DNA of 64,000 nucleotides from Zoroaster sp. YZ-2022 (GCA_029582265.1 CM055816.1:85587314-85651313); one strand, 5' to 3'; positions 1-12,560 are shown, counted from the first letter of the stretch. The notes: a model not told the origin generated them from the sequence alone. Numbers and translations are program-made.

Positions 1-42
1 AACTCAGTGACTGAAAATAATATCCCACATGATAAGGTCATA

Positions 43-378
43 TCGTGGTGTGCCCGGAAGATGGTTGTAAATGTAAGGCTCTACGACCTTCTTCCAGGCA
101 CACAAAGTACAACTTTTTGTCCCAGCAGAAGGTCGTAAGCAATAAAATGGCTCCATTGAAAAAAAGTAGGGCATAACTGTTATATATTTGTTGCTAGAAT
201 TACTCCCAAGACATGTTTTTCTATTCCCGTGCGGAATTTAACTTTCCTAATGACTTATAAATGGCAGAAAAATGAAAAACTTTCACACTCAGTTTTCTTG
301 ATACACAATTTTGCACATTAATTGCTGACGACCTTTTGCTGGTCACACTTTCGTTACATCCTTCCGGACACACACCGA
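43..378. mobile_element. MITE with TA target duplication nested in the AGGGACA element
   Basis: The termini TCGTGGTGTGCCCGGAAG and, on the other strand, TCGGTGTGTGTCCGGAAG form an imperfect inverted repeat. The element is bounded by TA at 41-42 and 379-380. The empty site can be read from the copy near 18300 (GGTCATATTACTG), so the insertion is at a TA. This fits a Tc1/mariner-type non-autonomous element, although the family is inferred only from the TA and the inverted repeat. Confidence 0.6.
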
Positions 379-420
379 TATTACCGTTGCTGCTGTATAA
401 ATGAGCCAGTAATTTTCAGT

Positions 421-575
421 CCTGAAGTCAATCAGAGCATACTGATCGAAACGTCGAGTTGTACCTCCAGTTCTTTTCAGAACTAATTACTACTCAATTG
501 AGAATTTCACATGGTGTCACCGCAATTAGCCTTACTTATCCTCTTCACCATGCAAAGCTACAAGTTTTACCTTCA
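421..575 (+). repeat. Dispersed repeat fragment with decayed hammerhead-like core
   Basis: A segment inserted in the host MITE between TTTTCAGTC and CAGTCGCTG. It carries CCTGAAGTCAATCAG, a 6-base loop, then CTGATCGAAACGTC, a decayed version of the core seen on the minus strand at 22521-22560. The 3' part (CTTACTTATCCTCTTC, ATGCAAAGCTACAAGTTTTA) recurs near 24806-24850. It may be the terminal region of a Penelope-like retroelement, an inference from memory of such sequences. Confidence 0.4.
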
Positions 576-745
576 GTCGCTGTATTCATCTTAAACTAGG
601 ACACCGATTCCATGCCCTGTTGAAAATTTGCTCCGATTGCGACAATATTCCCCCTTTAAACTTATCAGCAGTTCACCAGCTTAACAGCATTAATAACCAG
701 ACAAGCCCTTAAGAACTAACACAGAAGTAACCGTTGTCACCTAGG

Positions 746-830
746 GTACTCCCCAATGGTACCCAGGCAATCATAAAAGTACACAAACCTGTATGGGACT
801 GGGATTGTCTGGGCACCATTGGGGAGTGAC
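746..830. mobile_element. Short foldback element
   Basis: A left arm containing ACTCCCCAATGGTACCCAGG and a right arm whose complement contains ACTCCCCAATGGTGCCCAGA make an inverted repeat of roughly 25 bases around a short loop. It looks like a small MITE, and no target duplication is clear. Confidence 0.5.
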
Positions 831-1736
831 AATGACCCCTTCAGCTACCCATGATCCATGAACACTTCTTGTACTGTGTGTACATAATAACTCCCTGAGG
901 GTAGGGGTTAAAACATAGGTCTAGAAAACATAAATCGGTCTCTCAACACTTGTCATTAGCACCCAAATGTATTTGTGAATAAGCAATAGCAGTTGCTGTA
1001 CTTGAGTCATCTTACTGTTTCTGGAGAGTGCACAATTTACTTAACTTTGGCCACTGAGCAGTTCCACAATGATGTACATTCCATCATAGAGTTTTTGGTT
1101 CACATGTTTTGAAGTCCATTTTGATAAACAATACTTTTATACACTAATATTAACAAAAATAATATTAAATAGTAATAAAATGGCACTTCATAAAGACGTT
1201 TCAAAGCGCTTAACAAAATGATGTTTTACTTGAAGTAGTTTGCCCTTCCAATACCCCAGTTCCCATACAGATTCCTGGACTAAAACCTAACATCAGCCCC
1301 TCCCTGTTCACATCCATGGCAACCTCTATTGCTATCACCAAGGCAGAAAAAAAAAATCAAAATTCCAGTACTAAGTACCCACTGCAGTACACAAGTTAAC
1401 GGAGGAGGGCCAAAGTCATGGTACAGCCAAGCTTTTGAGAAGCCTGGCCTCCTAATCTGTTTTTTTTTTTTTTGTGAATTGTAATTCTGTAACAATACAG
1501 TACCTAGCAATCAACATAACCTGGGCTTCTGGAGGGCCTAGCCCAGCTAAGTAGAGCTCATTATAATGGCTGCAGTTGTGAACAAAAGACAGCTACATGT
1601 AAGGTATCAATCAAGCCTGTGTTAACATTAAGAGCTATTTGAGATCATCTATTCATTACAATGTAGTAAAGAGTCTTTTGTGCTCTGCTAGGAGATTTAT
1701 AGCCTGTAGGTCCCAGCAAAGGTTGGGCCTGGCTGG
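831..1736. other. Unannotated stretch
   Basis: No coding region, splice-flanked conserved exon or recognisable repeat was seen. There are short A and T runs (for example at 1347-1356 and 1461-1473) and only short chance open frames. Confidence 0.5.
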
Positions 1737-1779
1737 GCTTTAGGCTTGGCTGTACCACAACTTTGGCCCTCCCTTAGGC

Positions 1780-1990
1780 AAAACTCCACCCCATCTCCCA
1801 CACCACCCCACCCCACCCCATCTCCCACCCCACCCCATACCCCACCCCACCCCACCCCATCTCCCACACCACCCCACCCCATCTACCGGCACCCCACTCC
1901 ATCTCCCACACCACCCCACACCACCCCACACCACGCCATACCCCATCCCCTCCCCTCCCCTCCCCACCCCATCCCATCCCCTCCCCACAC
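1780..1990. repeat. C-rich degenerate minisatellite
   Basis: Degenerate units of CCCCACCCCATCTCCCACA type. The complementary strand is G-rich with many GGGG tracts, so it could form G-quadruplexes. The open frames here in several phases are products of composition, not genes. Confidence 0.75.
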
Positions 1991-2640
1991 CTTCCCCAAG
2001 TTAAACTTTCAGGGGTTCAGCAGGCTACCCGTGCGCTTAACATGCCCCAGTTCCTGTACTGATTCATGCTCAAAGATATTCAGTGCATGAAATGCTGATA
2101 CATACACATGTACATGTACTGTATTAGCCATTGGCTGGTAGGCTCTACATACATGTATAGGCACAATGTAGAACCCACAGACCATCTCCTTCCCCCCAGG
2201 ATATTTCTTTTAGCCCAGAGTTTAACCAATGTGGAGATGCCTTCATATTACCTCTATGATAACAACATTCCTCTTCTAAATTGTTTTCTCTAAATGTTTT
2301 CCTGTCCCAGTTTTGTTGACTTTTGAAGAATGTATTCACCTTCAAGGCATAAATGGATTTGTAGGAATATGGGATATCAGTGTAATTTGTCTAGTGTGGT
2401 TAAGATTTGATTATGTATAACAACTGTCTAATTGAGACTGTAGTAAGCTTGCTGTGATGATACAAACTGGTATGAGATTGTGTTACAGTCTCAGTATGGT
2501 GCTAACTAACTACATGAGTCCCACATGTGTGTGTGTGCATCAGGTTTGCATACCTCATCATATTACCATCAATGATGTTGTCAGAGGAACTGAGCTAAAT
2601 GTACATAGTGCATGAAGTCATGCAGAGGATTTAGTCAGTG
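1991..2640. other. Unannotated stretch
   Basis: Nothing supportable as a gene. Contains scattered TACATGTACATGTA words and a short GT run near 2526. Confidence 0.5.
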
Positions 2641-2774
2641 ATGGCTGCTGCCGAGGTGCATATCTCCTGTTCCATTGCCCCAGGCCCAGGGTAGAACAAG
2701 TTCTGCTTACTGGTCCCAAGTACTTACCCCATTCACCTAGACACCAAAGGGATGTACGTACATTAAGTCTGACC

Positions 2775-2850
2775 CCATCGGGATTTGAAACTGGGTCTTG
2801 AGATAGTGAGTAAAGTGCTCTTCTGACTGAGCTATTTCCGTATTACATTA
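2775..2850 (-). repeat. tRNA-derived SINE head, third type
   Basis: Read on the minus strand it has an A-box-like TAGCTCAGTCAGAAGAGC and a B-box-like AGTTTCAAATCCC at tRNA spacing. The cloverleaf is degenerate, so I call it a tRNA-derived SINE or tRNA relic and not a working tRNA gene. Confidence 0.5.
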
Positions 2851-3365
2851 TATGCCAGACGCATGCACTCAGAATGTGTACTTTCAGTTTCACATTAGAT
2901 AACATTGAAAAATCATATAAAAATCAAAGTGTCTGAGAACATTCAAAGAGGCACCTAGGCAATGGCTAGGAACTTGACCAATCAGAGGTGCCTGCAAGCC
3001 CTGAAATTAAATTTTTTGGTCACTTACCCAGCACTTACCCACTCTTGTATTTTCACTTACCCATTTTCAAAAGTTACTTCCAAGCAAACAGTTCATGTTA
3101 AAAAAAAAAAAAAACACAATTTTGTACTAATCACACCTTGTAGTATTTTGACACCAGCTACCTTGTACATACACTGTACATATATTTATACTGGAAATGA
3201 CTTGAGAGTCTGGTTTCACTACTTTCACAGCACCATCAGTGACTGGCAATGTTGTTATGGGACATGACATTAAAAAACATGGATCCACTTACCCAGCAAC
3301 TTACCTCTGGTAAGTGGGAATTTCGAGGCTTGGGTGCCTTTATGTAGGCACACAAAACATGCATA

Positions 3366-3738
3366 TAATAATAATAATAATAAAAATAATGTGGACTTAT
3401 ATGGCGCACATATCCACCAAAATGGTGCTCAAGGCGCATTACATTATTACCCCCGCTCATCAGGCTCATAAATCATTCCTGAAACCATCTCAGCTCCCTG
3501 GGGAGTATACAGCTCAATTGCTGCCATTACAGCGCATATAGGGCTAACCAAACACAACAACCAACTCTGCCCTCACAGGTACCCATTTTACCCCTGGGTG
3601 GAGAGAAGCAATTATGGTAAAGTGTCTTGCTCAAGGACACAAGCACCATGGTCGCGGCTGGGATTCGAACCCACATTCTGACGACTCAGCTATCAGAACA
3701 CAAATCCGATGCACTAAACCACTCGACCATGGCACTCC
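3366..3738 (-). mobile_element. tRNA-Leu-derived SINE, minus copy
   Basis: On the minus strand: a tRNA-like head with B box TGGGTTCGAATCCC, then the conserved body word TGTCCTTGAGCAAGAC, a central part (TACTCCCCAGGGAGCTGAGA), the tail word GCGCCTTGAGCACC and an (ATT)n end. This is the order in the better preserved copies at 17903 and 36343. Older than those, judging by more substitutions. Confidence 0.85.
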
Positions 3739-4029
3739 ATATACCATGCACGCATACATACAGTACAATGAAAAGTACTTACATGTAACAGTAAGTTGCC
3801 TTCTCCTGAATAAATTTGGGACAACTGAAATCCCAAAAAACACTGTTACCAGTGGCTTCATGTGAAGCTCCAGGCCACATGTGAATAGTGTTACACACAT
3901 TTGCAAAAACATTTTCAGAGAATCAGAGAATGCTGGCACCAGTGAACAAAATCAGATCTGCTGAGCTGCCCTGTGCACGCTGTGCATAAATTTACACAAA
4001 TTTCAAATACAGCCCTTCATTTCTAACCC

Positions 4030-4400
4030 ATGCATGTCTTTTTGTACACACACCATAAGTGGAATACTCATACTCATGAAAAAGTATTCAACTACAATTT
4101 TGTGAGTTGGAGAACTCGTACGAGTATATTTTTCTGTATTCCTACTCGTACTTGCACTCATATAAAAAATACTCAATTACAACTCTACTCAACTATAACT
4201 CTAGACGTTGTACTCATATGTGTTGTTGTCGAGTACATTTTTTTGTACTCATACTCGTACAAATAAAACAGAACTCTGACCCACACACACTTATGACTAT
4301 GACTCGTACTCGTACTCGTACTCGTACACGTTTCTTTGTGCTCATACTCGTACTCATGAAACAGAAATCAATTACAAGTCTGACCCAAATACAAGTTGGC
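4030..4400. repeat. Degenerate ACTCGT hexamer repeat
   Basis: Diverged repeats of ACTCGT/ACTCAT, purest at 4301-4327 (CGTACT units). Short open frames across it reflect the hexamer period. Confidence 0.7.
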
Positions 4401-4417
4401 TTTGCCATATTTTGTCA

Positions 4418-4779
4418 ATAATAATAATGGACACTTATATTGCACCGGTATCCGCCAAGTTTGACGCTCATGGCGCATGAACATTATTACCCCTGTCATC
4501 AGGCCAGTTATATCATTCCTAGAACCATCTCAACTCACTGGGGAGTATGCAGCCCATGCTGCCAAATGTGTAGCGCAACGATCTTAATCAAACACAATTA
4601 CCATCTCTGCCCTCAAAGGTCCCCATTTATACTCCCGGGTGAAGAGAAGCAATTATAGTTAAGTGTCTTGCTCAGGGACACAAGCACCACGGTCGCAGCC
4701 AGGATTCGAACCCACATTCTGATCACTTGACCATCAGAACACAAGTCTGATGCACTGAACCGCTCGGCCATGGCACCCC
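4418..4779 (-). mobile_element. tRNA-Leu-derived SINE, diverged minus copy
   Basis: Same module order as the copy at 3366-3738 on the minus strand: head with GGGTTCGAATCCTGG, TGTCCCTGAGCAAGACAC, body, and an ATT-rich end. Noticeably diverged. Confidence 0.8.
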
Positions 4780-4799
4780 AAGAGGACATGACGTCTATA

Positions 4800-5340
4800 A
4801 GCAAATTGCTTCACCGAAGTTCAAGGACTGAGCACATACAAGTTGCTTGCACAAATGTATGTATTCGAATGAATGGTATTTCTTGCCGTGTTTTGATAAA
4901 TTAAGATCCTAGCAGGTTTCATGCTACTGTTTGGTGGATGACAGCGGTGGTCTGGCTACCAGACACATGAGCTAAAAAGTTGCAATACCAATTACACTTT
5001 TGAACGAGTTGCACTCACAAAAATAGACTACACTGGCATGCAAAAGTCTTTACGCACCTTGTTTGCAATTTTCAATCGCTGATTTTAATTTTAATAAATG
5101 TATTTCTTCAATAAACTACCAAACCTGTGTCTTGTGTCATTATTATAATCAGTAATAGTCATATTTGTAGTGTTCTTATTCCATTCCATCATGCCAAATG
5201 AGAACGTTTCCACAGCATCATTTTGTTACTGTGTAAAAATCGCCATCTTGGATGACCTCATTACATATTCATTAGCTCATGAATATCATTATCTTGGCAT
5301 TTAAACCACCAATAGCAAAAAAAAGTCTTGCCAGAAGAAA
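4800..5340. other. Unannotated stretch
   Basis: No gene or known repeat identified in this AT-rich stretch. Confidence 0.5.
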
Positions 5341-5349
5341 TGCCCTAAA

Positions 5350-5409
5350 ATGAATATTTATGAAATGAATATTTATGAAATGAATATTTATGAAATGAAT
5401 ATTGATGAA
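5350..5409. repeat. 15-bp tandem repeat
   Basis: About four copies of ATGAATATTTATGAA just before the satellite array. The short open frame starting here is a product of the repeat. Confidence 0.8.
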
Positions 5410-5591
5410 GTGAATTCGACCCCCTATTCGTGGTTGTGGAAAGGTTTGTTAGAAACCCATCGTTCCATCCCTCCACTACAATATACATCAAATAAAACAT
5501 ACCTTAATATTTGTATTGCAATATTGAAAAATCTGACTTTTTTCCTTAGGAACAACACAAGCTAATAAGATGAAAGTTTCAAAGGATGTTT

Positions 5592-6195
5592 TGATAATGT
5601 ATAACATTACCAATGTTATACCTTCCCTTCAATGTATCTTGATTCAAAGAGTGTAAGCATACTGGTAGAAGCAGTTTTGCCAACATTACCAATGCTGTAC
5701 CTTCCCTTCAATGTATACCCGATTCAAAGAGAGTAAGCATACTCATAGAAGCTGTTTTGCCAACATTACAAATGGTGTACCTTCCCTTCAATGTATATCT
5801 CGATTCAAAGAGAGTAAGCATACTCATAGAAGCAGTTTTGCCAACATTACCAATGTTGTACCTTCCCTTCAATGTATATCTCGATTCAAAGAGAGTAAGC
5901 ATACTCATAGAAGCAGTTTTGCCAACATTACCAATGTTGTACCTTCCCTTCAATGTCTATCTCGATTCAAAGAGAGTAAGCATACTCATAGAAGCAGTTT
6001 TGCCAACATTACAAATGGTGTACCTTCCCTTCAATGTATATCTTGATTCAAAGAGAGTAAGCATACTCATAGAAGCAGTTTTGCCAACATTACCAATGTT
6101 GTACCTTCCCTTCAATGTATATCTCGATTCAAAGAGAGTAAGCATACTCATAGAAGCAGTTTAGCCAACATTACCAATGTTGTACCTTCCCTTCA
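5592..6195 (+). repeat. 81-bp satellite array, left arm
   Basis: Tandem monomers of 81 bp (some 78 bp), with words such as GATTCAAAGAGAGTAAGCAT, AGAAGCAGTTTTGCCAACAT and GTACCTTCCCTTCAATGTAT. The array stops at TCA (6193-6195), where the CACTA element is inserted, and resumes at 13349. The block from about 5592 reappears at an offset of 7882 bases, equal to the element plus its 3-base duplication (7156) plus a 726-base higher-order unit. Confidence 0.95.
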
Positions 6196-6259
6196 CACTA
6201 TGAACATCTCCTCCGTGAATGCACCGTGAAAGCTCGGTGAATTGCACTTTTTCCGTGAA
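6196..6259 (+). repeat. Left terminal inverted repeat of the CACTA element
   Basis: 64 bases, perfectly inverted at 13285-13348. Contains three GTGAA words and starts with CACTA. Confidence 0.95.
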
Positions 6260-6390
6260 TTTCACGGCGCTCGTTCCCATTTCACGGTGTGAGAGCACCG
6301 TGAATGCACCGTGAAACCACCGTTAAACAAATCTTTTGTTTGGTCCTCGGTGAAAGCTGGGTGAAAACGCGGTGAACCTCGAAAGCTCAG
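6260..6390. repeat. Subterminal GTGAA-word cluster
   Basis: Repeated CCGTGAAA, CGGTGAAA and CACCGTGAA words in both orientations next to the left terminus. A matching cluster lies at 13205-13284. In CACTA elements such clusters bind the transposase; that role here is inferred. Confidence 0.7.
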
Positions 6391-7949
6391 TTGAGGCCAG
6401 CTCATTAACTACATCAAAGGAAGTTATCCTCTTGCCCATTGTTGACGCTTTTGTGCATGTGATAATCCCTCTTGGATGGTAGGTAAACACACTAAACATA
6501 ACGGTACTGTTGGTATTTTCTTCCTCCAGCTCCATGGTTATAGGTTGCTTGAAAAATTCTGCTACGACTTGACGGGCAGGTTACATTTTCGGCATTGCAA
6601 TTTATGCGCGCTGATCGTTTGCAACGATACAGGGCCCCATTGCTTTTTGTTTGGCTTTCTTTAGCAGTAGAGGAAAATACAGTAGGCCTTTGATGTCCGT
6701 TAACAATAAATGTAACTGTGAAATGATTAAATTCGCTGCCAAGGCTCATAGAAAACACAATTCTGGCAGCTACAACAATCCTCTTTAACCCGGCAGGACT
6801 TTGGAAGGTCGGTCTCGTGGTTTTGTATGTTTGCAAATTTATTTATGTTATTGTTTATGAACCGGTGAGGTTTATAGTTTTGCGATATGACTCGATTAAC
6901 GACGCCGCTTTTATTCACGTGATCGCACCCGTGACTTGTGTGAGAGCGCCCGCGCGAAACCGTTGTTGCAATCATTCACGGTGACCTCTAGTGCACGTTC
7001 AAAATGCATGCGCCGCCGATTACCAGCCGCGACCATGTGCTCGCAGCGGGGCCGGGAACCCGTAACAATTACACACTTGCTTATTACCACCACACGCAGT
7101 CCTCATTTATTTCCAGGATCGTGTAAACATTACCAACGTCAAGTGTCATTATCTGGGTTCCTTCCTCCATGATTCATGTGTTTCTACTTTTTCCGTGCTA
7201 TGATGTACTTTATGCTTTACAAGGAATCGAATTGTTTTATTCAAAGCAAATGGATTAATAATGATACTTGGCTTGTCACTTGAAATAATTTATTTGGCAA
7301 TAGGCCTATGTATTTGTAAATATAAACAGGAAACTGAACATCAACAAGTTACCCTAAATATAAAGCTTTTATAAATTAGGCCTAGTCATGCACACGTATC
7401 AAAACGATGCGCTAAATAGTGTTTAAAGTTTATATTGATGATTTATATGTACGAAGTTTTAATACCTTGACGGTTGTGCCTACACTTGTCATTGATAACA
7501 GATCGAATTATTACAAACGGCTTTAATTTGTTCTTCTCCATGGAACTGTCGCTTTACAACATCTTAGTCTTACAATAATAAAACTAATCCTTACTCAAAA
7601 CATAGTGCCATCAAAATTAGAGTTTTTCGTTACATGAGATGAGAAAAAGGGACATCAAACCTCGGACGAATGACGATGCTCATTGATTGTTGATTACATC
7701 AATAAAATAATAATCATGAAGTTAAATTATCAAAACCGTAAGAAGATGATAGTCCATATTGGTTTCACACACAGCAGCTGCTTCCGCAGGTCATGTCCCC
7801 TGACGTGCTGATACAATTACATGGGTAGTACACTTGGAAGGAGCCAGGCTGAAGTGCGACCTCTTCGTTCAAGAATTGTTTTCTTAAAAAAAAAATGTCA
7901 TTCCCAACAATTCATTTATTTATTTATTTCAGCTTTCTTTATTCAGGGT
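6391..7949. other. CACTA internal unique region
   Basis: About 1.5 kb without a supportable gene. The part around 6930-7060 is unusually GC- and CpG-rich for this window. Only short frames are open. Confidence 0.6.
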
Positions 7950-10900
7950 AGCAACGATTAAACTTCACAAAATTGTGTTATGATAGCTGAGTTCAAAATC
8001 GAATCATGCCTTGAATTTTCAATAACATACATGAAGCCGCTAAGAAATAATGAGCAAATTTGTTGACAAATTTGAGACTCTTTGCTCAAGTACGAGGTGC
8101 CCAATATCGATCCGTGAACCACAGAGATTGCCCGGCCGAACGCTGCCGCACGTCGGCCTGGGGTCGACCGCAGCGTGTACCAGATTCATATTCATTCCTT
8201 GTGTCTCATCGTTAAAGATTTCTTTCTTAGAAATCCTTGCCAAAAAAATCCTGGCAACGCTTTTATTAAACGTCACCAAAATTGTCTCATGATATCGGAC
8301 CATAAGTTCGAATCATGTCTTGAATTTTCAATGACCTACGTACATGAAGCCGCTAAGAAATAATGAGCAAATTTGTTAACAAATTTAAGACTTCACTTTG
8401 CACAAGTACGACTGACTTCCACTGTAGAGATGTTTAAGAAATCCTTGCCAAAAAATCACAACGCTTTTATTAAACGTCACCAAAACTGTCTCATGATATC
8501 GGACCATAAGTTCGAATCATGTCTTGAATTTTCAATAACATACATGAAGCCGCTAAGAATAATGAGCAAATTTGTTGACAAATTTGAGACTCTTTGCTCA
8601 TAGTACGAGGTGCCCAATATCGATCAGTGAACCACAGAGATTGCCCCCGAACGCTGGCCGCACGTCGGCCTGGGGTCGACCGGCAGCGTGTACCAGATTC
8701 ATTCCTTGTGTCTCATCGTTAAAGATTTCTTTCTTAGAAATCCTTGCCAAAAAATCACAACGCTTTTATTAAACGTCACCAAAATTGTCTCATGATATCG
8801 GACCATAAGTTCGAATCATGTCTTGAATTTTCAATGACCTACATGAAGCCGCTAAGAAATAATGAGCAAATTTGTTAACAAATTTAAGACTTCACTTTGC
8901 ACAAGTACGACTGACTTCCACTGTAGAGATGTTTAAGAAATCCTTGCCAAAAATCACAACGCTTTTATTAAACGTCACCAAAACTGTCTCATGATATCGG
9001 ACCATAAGTTCGAATCATGTCTTGAATTTTCAATAACATACATGAAGCCGCTTAAGAATAATGAGCAAATTTGTTGACAAATTTGAGACTCTTTGCTCAT
9101 AGTACGAGGTGCCCAATATCGATCAGTGAACCACAGAGACTGCCCGGCCGAACGCTGGGCCGCACGTCCGGCCTGGGGTCGACCGCGATGCAGCGTGTAC
9201 CAGATTCATTCCTTGTGTCTCATCGTTAAAGATTTCTTTCTTAGAAATCCTTGCCAAAAATCACAACGCTTTTATTAAACGTCACCAAAATTGTCTCATG
9301 ATATCGGACCATAAGTTCGAATCATGTCTTGAATTTTCGATCACCTAAGTGAAGCAGCAAAGACAAAATGTGCAATTTTGTTAACAAATTTAAGACTTCA
9401 CTTTGCACAAGTACGACTGACTTCCACTGTAGAGATGTTTAAGAAATCCTTGCCAAAAATCACAACGCTTTTATTAAACGTCACCAAAATTGTCTCATGA
9501 TATCGGACCATAAGTTCGAATCATGTCTTGAATTTTCAATGACCTACATGAAGCCGCTTAAGAAATAATGAGCAAATTTGTTAACAAATTTAAGACTTCA
9601 CTTTGCACAAGTACGACTGACTTCCACTGTAGAGATGTTTAAGAAATCCTTGCCAAAAAATCACAACGCTTTTTATTAAACGTCACCAAAACTGTCTCAT
9701 GATATCGGACCATAAGTTCGAATCATGTCTTGAATTTTCAATAACATACATGAAGCCGCTTAAGAATAATGAGCAAATTTGTTGACAAATTTGAGACTCT
9801 TTGCTCATAGTACGAGGTGCCCAATATCGATCAGTGAACCACAGAGATTGCCCGGCCGAGCAGCGTCCGCACGTCGGCCTGGGGTCATTCCAGCGTGCAG
9901 CGTGTACCAGATTCATATTCATTCCTTGTGTCTCATCGTTAAAGATTTCTTTCTTAGAAATCCTTGCCAAAAATCACAACGCTTTTATTAAACGTCACCA
10001 AAATTGTCTCATGATATCGGACCATAAGTTCGAATCATGTCTTGAATTTTCAATGACCTACATGAAGCCGCTAAGAAATAATGAGCAAATTTGTTAACAA
10101 ATTTAAGACTTCACTTTGCACAAGTACGACTGACTTCCACTGTAGAGATGTTTAAGAAATCCTTGCCAAAAAATCACAACGCTTTTATTAAACGTCACCA
10201 AAACTGTCTCATGATATCGGACCATAAGTTCGAATCATGTCTTGAATTTTCAATAACATACATGAAGCCGCTAAGAAATAATGAGCAAATTTGTTGACAA
10301 ATTTGAGACTCTTTGCTCATAGTACGAGGTGCCCAATATCGATCAGTGAACCACAGAGATTGCCCGCCGAACGCGTCGCACGCCGGCCTGGGGTCGCACG
10401 CGTGCAGCGTGTACCAGATTCAGATTCATTCCTTGTGTCTCATCGTTAAAGATTTCTTTCTTAGAAATCCTTGCCAAAAATCACAACGCTTTTATTAAAC
10501 GTCACCAAAATTGTCTCATGATATCGGACCATAAGTTCGAATCATGTCTTGAATTTTCAATGACCTACATGAAGCCGCTAAGAAATAATGAGCAAATTTG
10601 TTAACAAATTTAAGACTTCACTTTGCACAAGTACGACTGACTTCCACTGTAGAGTTGTTTAAGAAATCCTTGCCAAAAAATCACAACGCTTTTATTAAAC
10701 GTCACCAAAACTGTCTCATGATATCGGACCATAAGTTCGAATCATGTCTTGAATTTTCAATAACATACATGAAGCCGCTAAGAAATAATGAGCAAATTTG
10801 TTGATAAATTTGAGACTCTTTGCTCATAAAGTACGAGGTGCCCAATATCGATCAGTGAACCACAGAGATTGCCCGCCGAACGCTGCCGCACGCCGGCCTG

Positions 10901-12145
10901 GGGTCGACTCAGGCAGCGTGTACCAGATTCAGATTCATTCCTTGTGTCTCATCGTTAAAGATTTCTTTCTTAGAAATCCTTGCCAAAAATCACAACGCTT
11001 TTATTAAACGTCACCAAAAGTGTCTCATGATATCGGACCATAAGTTCGAATCATGTCTTGAATTTTCAATGACCTACATGAAGCCGCTTAAGAAATAATG
11101 AGCAAATTTGTTAACAAATTTAAGACTTCACTTTGCACAAGTACGACTGACTTCCACTGTAGAGATGTTTAAGAAATCCTTGCCAAAAATCACAACGCTT
11201 TTATTAAACGTCACCAAAACTGTCTCATGATATCGGACCATAAGTTCGAATCATGTCTTGAATTTTCAATAACATACATGAAGCCGCTTAAGAATAATGA
11301 GCAAATTTGTTGACAAATTTGAGACTCTTTGCTCATAGTACGAGGTGCCCAATATCGATCAGTGAACCACAGAGATTGCCCGGCCGAACGCTGGCCGCAC
11401 GTCGGCCTGGGGTCGACCGCGTGCAGCGTGTACCAGATTCAGATTCATTCCTTGTGTCTCATCGTTAAAGATTTCTTTCTTAGAAATCCTTGCCAAAAAA
11501 TCACAACGCTTTTATTAAACGTCACCAAAATTGTCTCATGATATCGGACCATAAGTTCGAATCATGTCTTGAATTTTCAATGACCTACATGAAGCCGCTA
11601 AGAAATAATGAGCAAATTTGTTAACAAATTTAAGACTTCACTTTGCACAAGTACGACTGACTTCCACTGTAGAGTTGTTTAAGAAATCCTTGCCAAAAAA
11701 TCACAACGCTTTTATTAAACGTCACCAAAACTGTCTCATGATATCGGACCATAAGTTCGAATCATGTCTTGAATTTTCAATAACATACATGAAGCCGCTT
11801 AAGAATAATGAGCAAATTTGTTGACAAATTTGAGACTCTTTGCTCATAAAGCACGAGGTGCCCAATATCGATCAGTGAACCACAGAGATTGCCCGGCCGA
11901 ACGCGTCGCCGCACGTCGGCCTGGGGTCGCGTGCAGCGTGTACCAGATTCAGATTCATTCCTTGTGTCTCATCGTTAAAGATTTCTTTCTTAGAAATCCT
12001 TGCCAAAAAATCACAACGCTTTTATTAAACGTCACCAAAATTGTCTCATGATATCGGACCATAAGTTCGAATCATGTCTTGAATTTTCAATGACCTACCG
12101 GTACATGAAGCCGCTAAGAAATAATGAGCAAATTTGTTGACAAAC
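7950..12145 (+). repeat. Internal ~0.5-kb satellite of the CACTA element
   Basis: About eight units with a period near 500-514 bp. Each combines a longer half with CCCAATATCGATCAGTGAAC, a GC-rich block and GTGTACCAGATTCA, and a shorter half with GACTTCACTTTGCACAAG and CTGACTTCCACTGTAGAG. Both halves share CACAACGCTTTTATTAAACG and CATGATATCGGACCATAAG. The first unit (7950-8050) is diverged. One shorter half is duplicated near 9390-9600. Short open frames here repeat with the unit and are not genes. Confidence 0.9.
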
Positions 12146-12443
12146 CACTTTTGTGCCACTGTGTAACAAAACGTCTAATCTGCCTTTCGAGCAGAAAAGT
12201 AGCAAAATTTACCGTGCTTGTCTTCAAACCGAAAAGCAAAAGGCAGAAAGCTGAACTTGTTTAAAGACAAAGAAAAGCGAAAAGGCACTTGCAACAACGT
12301 TCAATCTGCTTTTTCAATATTTAGAAAGCTGAAAAGCAGATATCCACTTTTCGACCTCCACAGCTAGTTGGCACCATTCTTGGATTTAAATTTTACGCCA
12401 TCTTGGAAAATAAATAAACGGCCTGCATCTTCTTTCTTGTGAA
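12146..12443. other. CACTA internal region with GAAAAGCAGA words
   Basis: Degenerate repeats of AAAAGCAGAAAG/GAAAAGCGAAAAGG type in both orientations, and no coding signal. Confidence 0.5.
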
Positions 12444-12560
12444 GTGTCGTGGCCGAGCGGTCTAGATTACCGGACTCGAGTTCTGGTGTTAGCAGCAGAA
12501 TGTGGGTTCGAATCCTGGCCGTGACAATTGTGTCCTTGAGCAAGACACTTATAATTTGTT
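12444..12560 (+). mobile_element. tRNA-Leu-derived SINE fragment inside the CACTA element
   Basis: Head with GTGTCGTGGCCGAGCGGTCT, the anticodon-arm relic GGACTCGAGTTCTGG, B box GGGTTCGAATCCTGG and the body word TGTCCTTGAGCAAGACAC, then truncation. The 3' body and ATT tail are missing. Confidence 0.85.

Larger units (their letters stand above)
1..655. mobile_element. TTAA-type palindromic MITE (AGGGACA family), left end outside window
   Basis: This is the same sequence as the copies at 60962-61184 and 55003-55292, ending in a CCCTTT terminus next to TTAA (656-659). It is broken by two nested insertions (43-378 and about 421-575). The core words are GTGACTGAAAATAAT and GAGCCAGTAATTTTCAGTC, which are near-complementary and make the element palindromic. 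The left terminus lies before base 1. Non-coding. Confidence 0.7.

Noticed and set aside
1697..1988. Gly/Trp-rich frames on the minus strand of the C-rich block
   Set aside because: Open in three frames simultaneously; a product of the G-rich minisatellite.
8040..12051. Repeated 60-98-codon frames such as those containing NHNAFIKRHQNCLMISD
   Set aside because: They recur with every ~0.5-kb satellite unit, in more than one frame, and break at the variable block.
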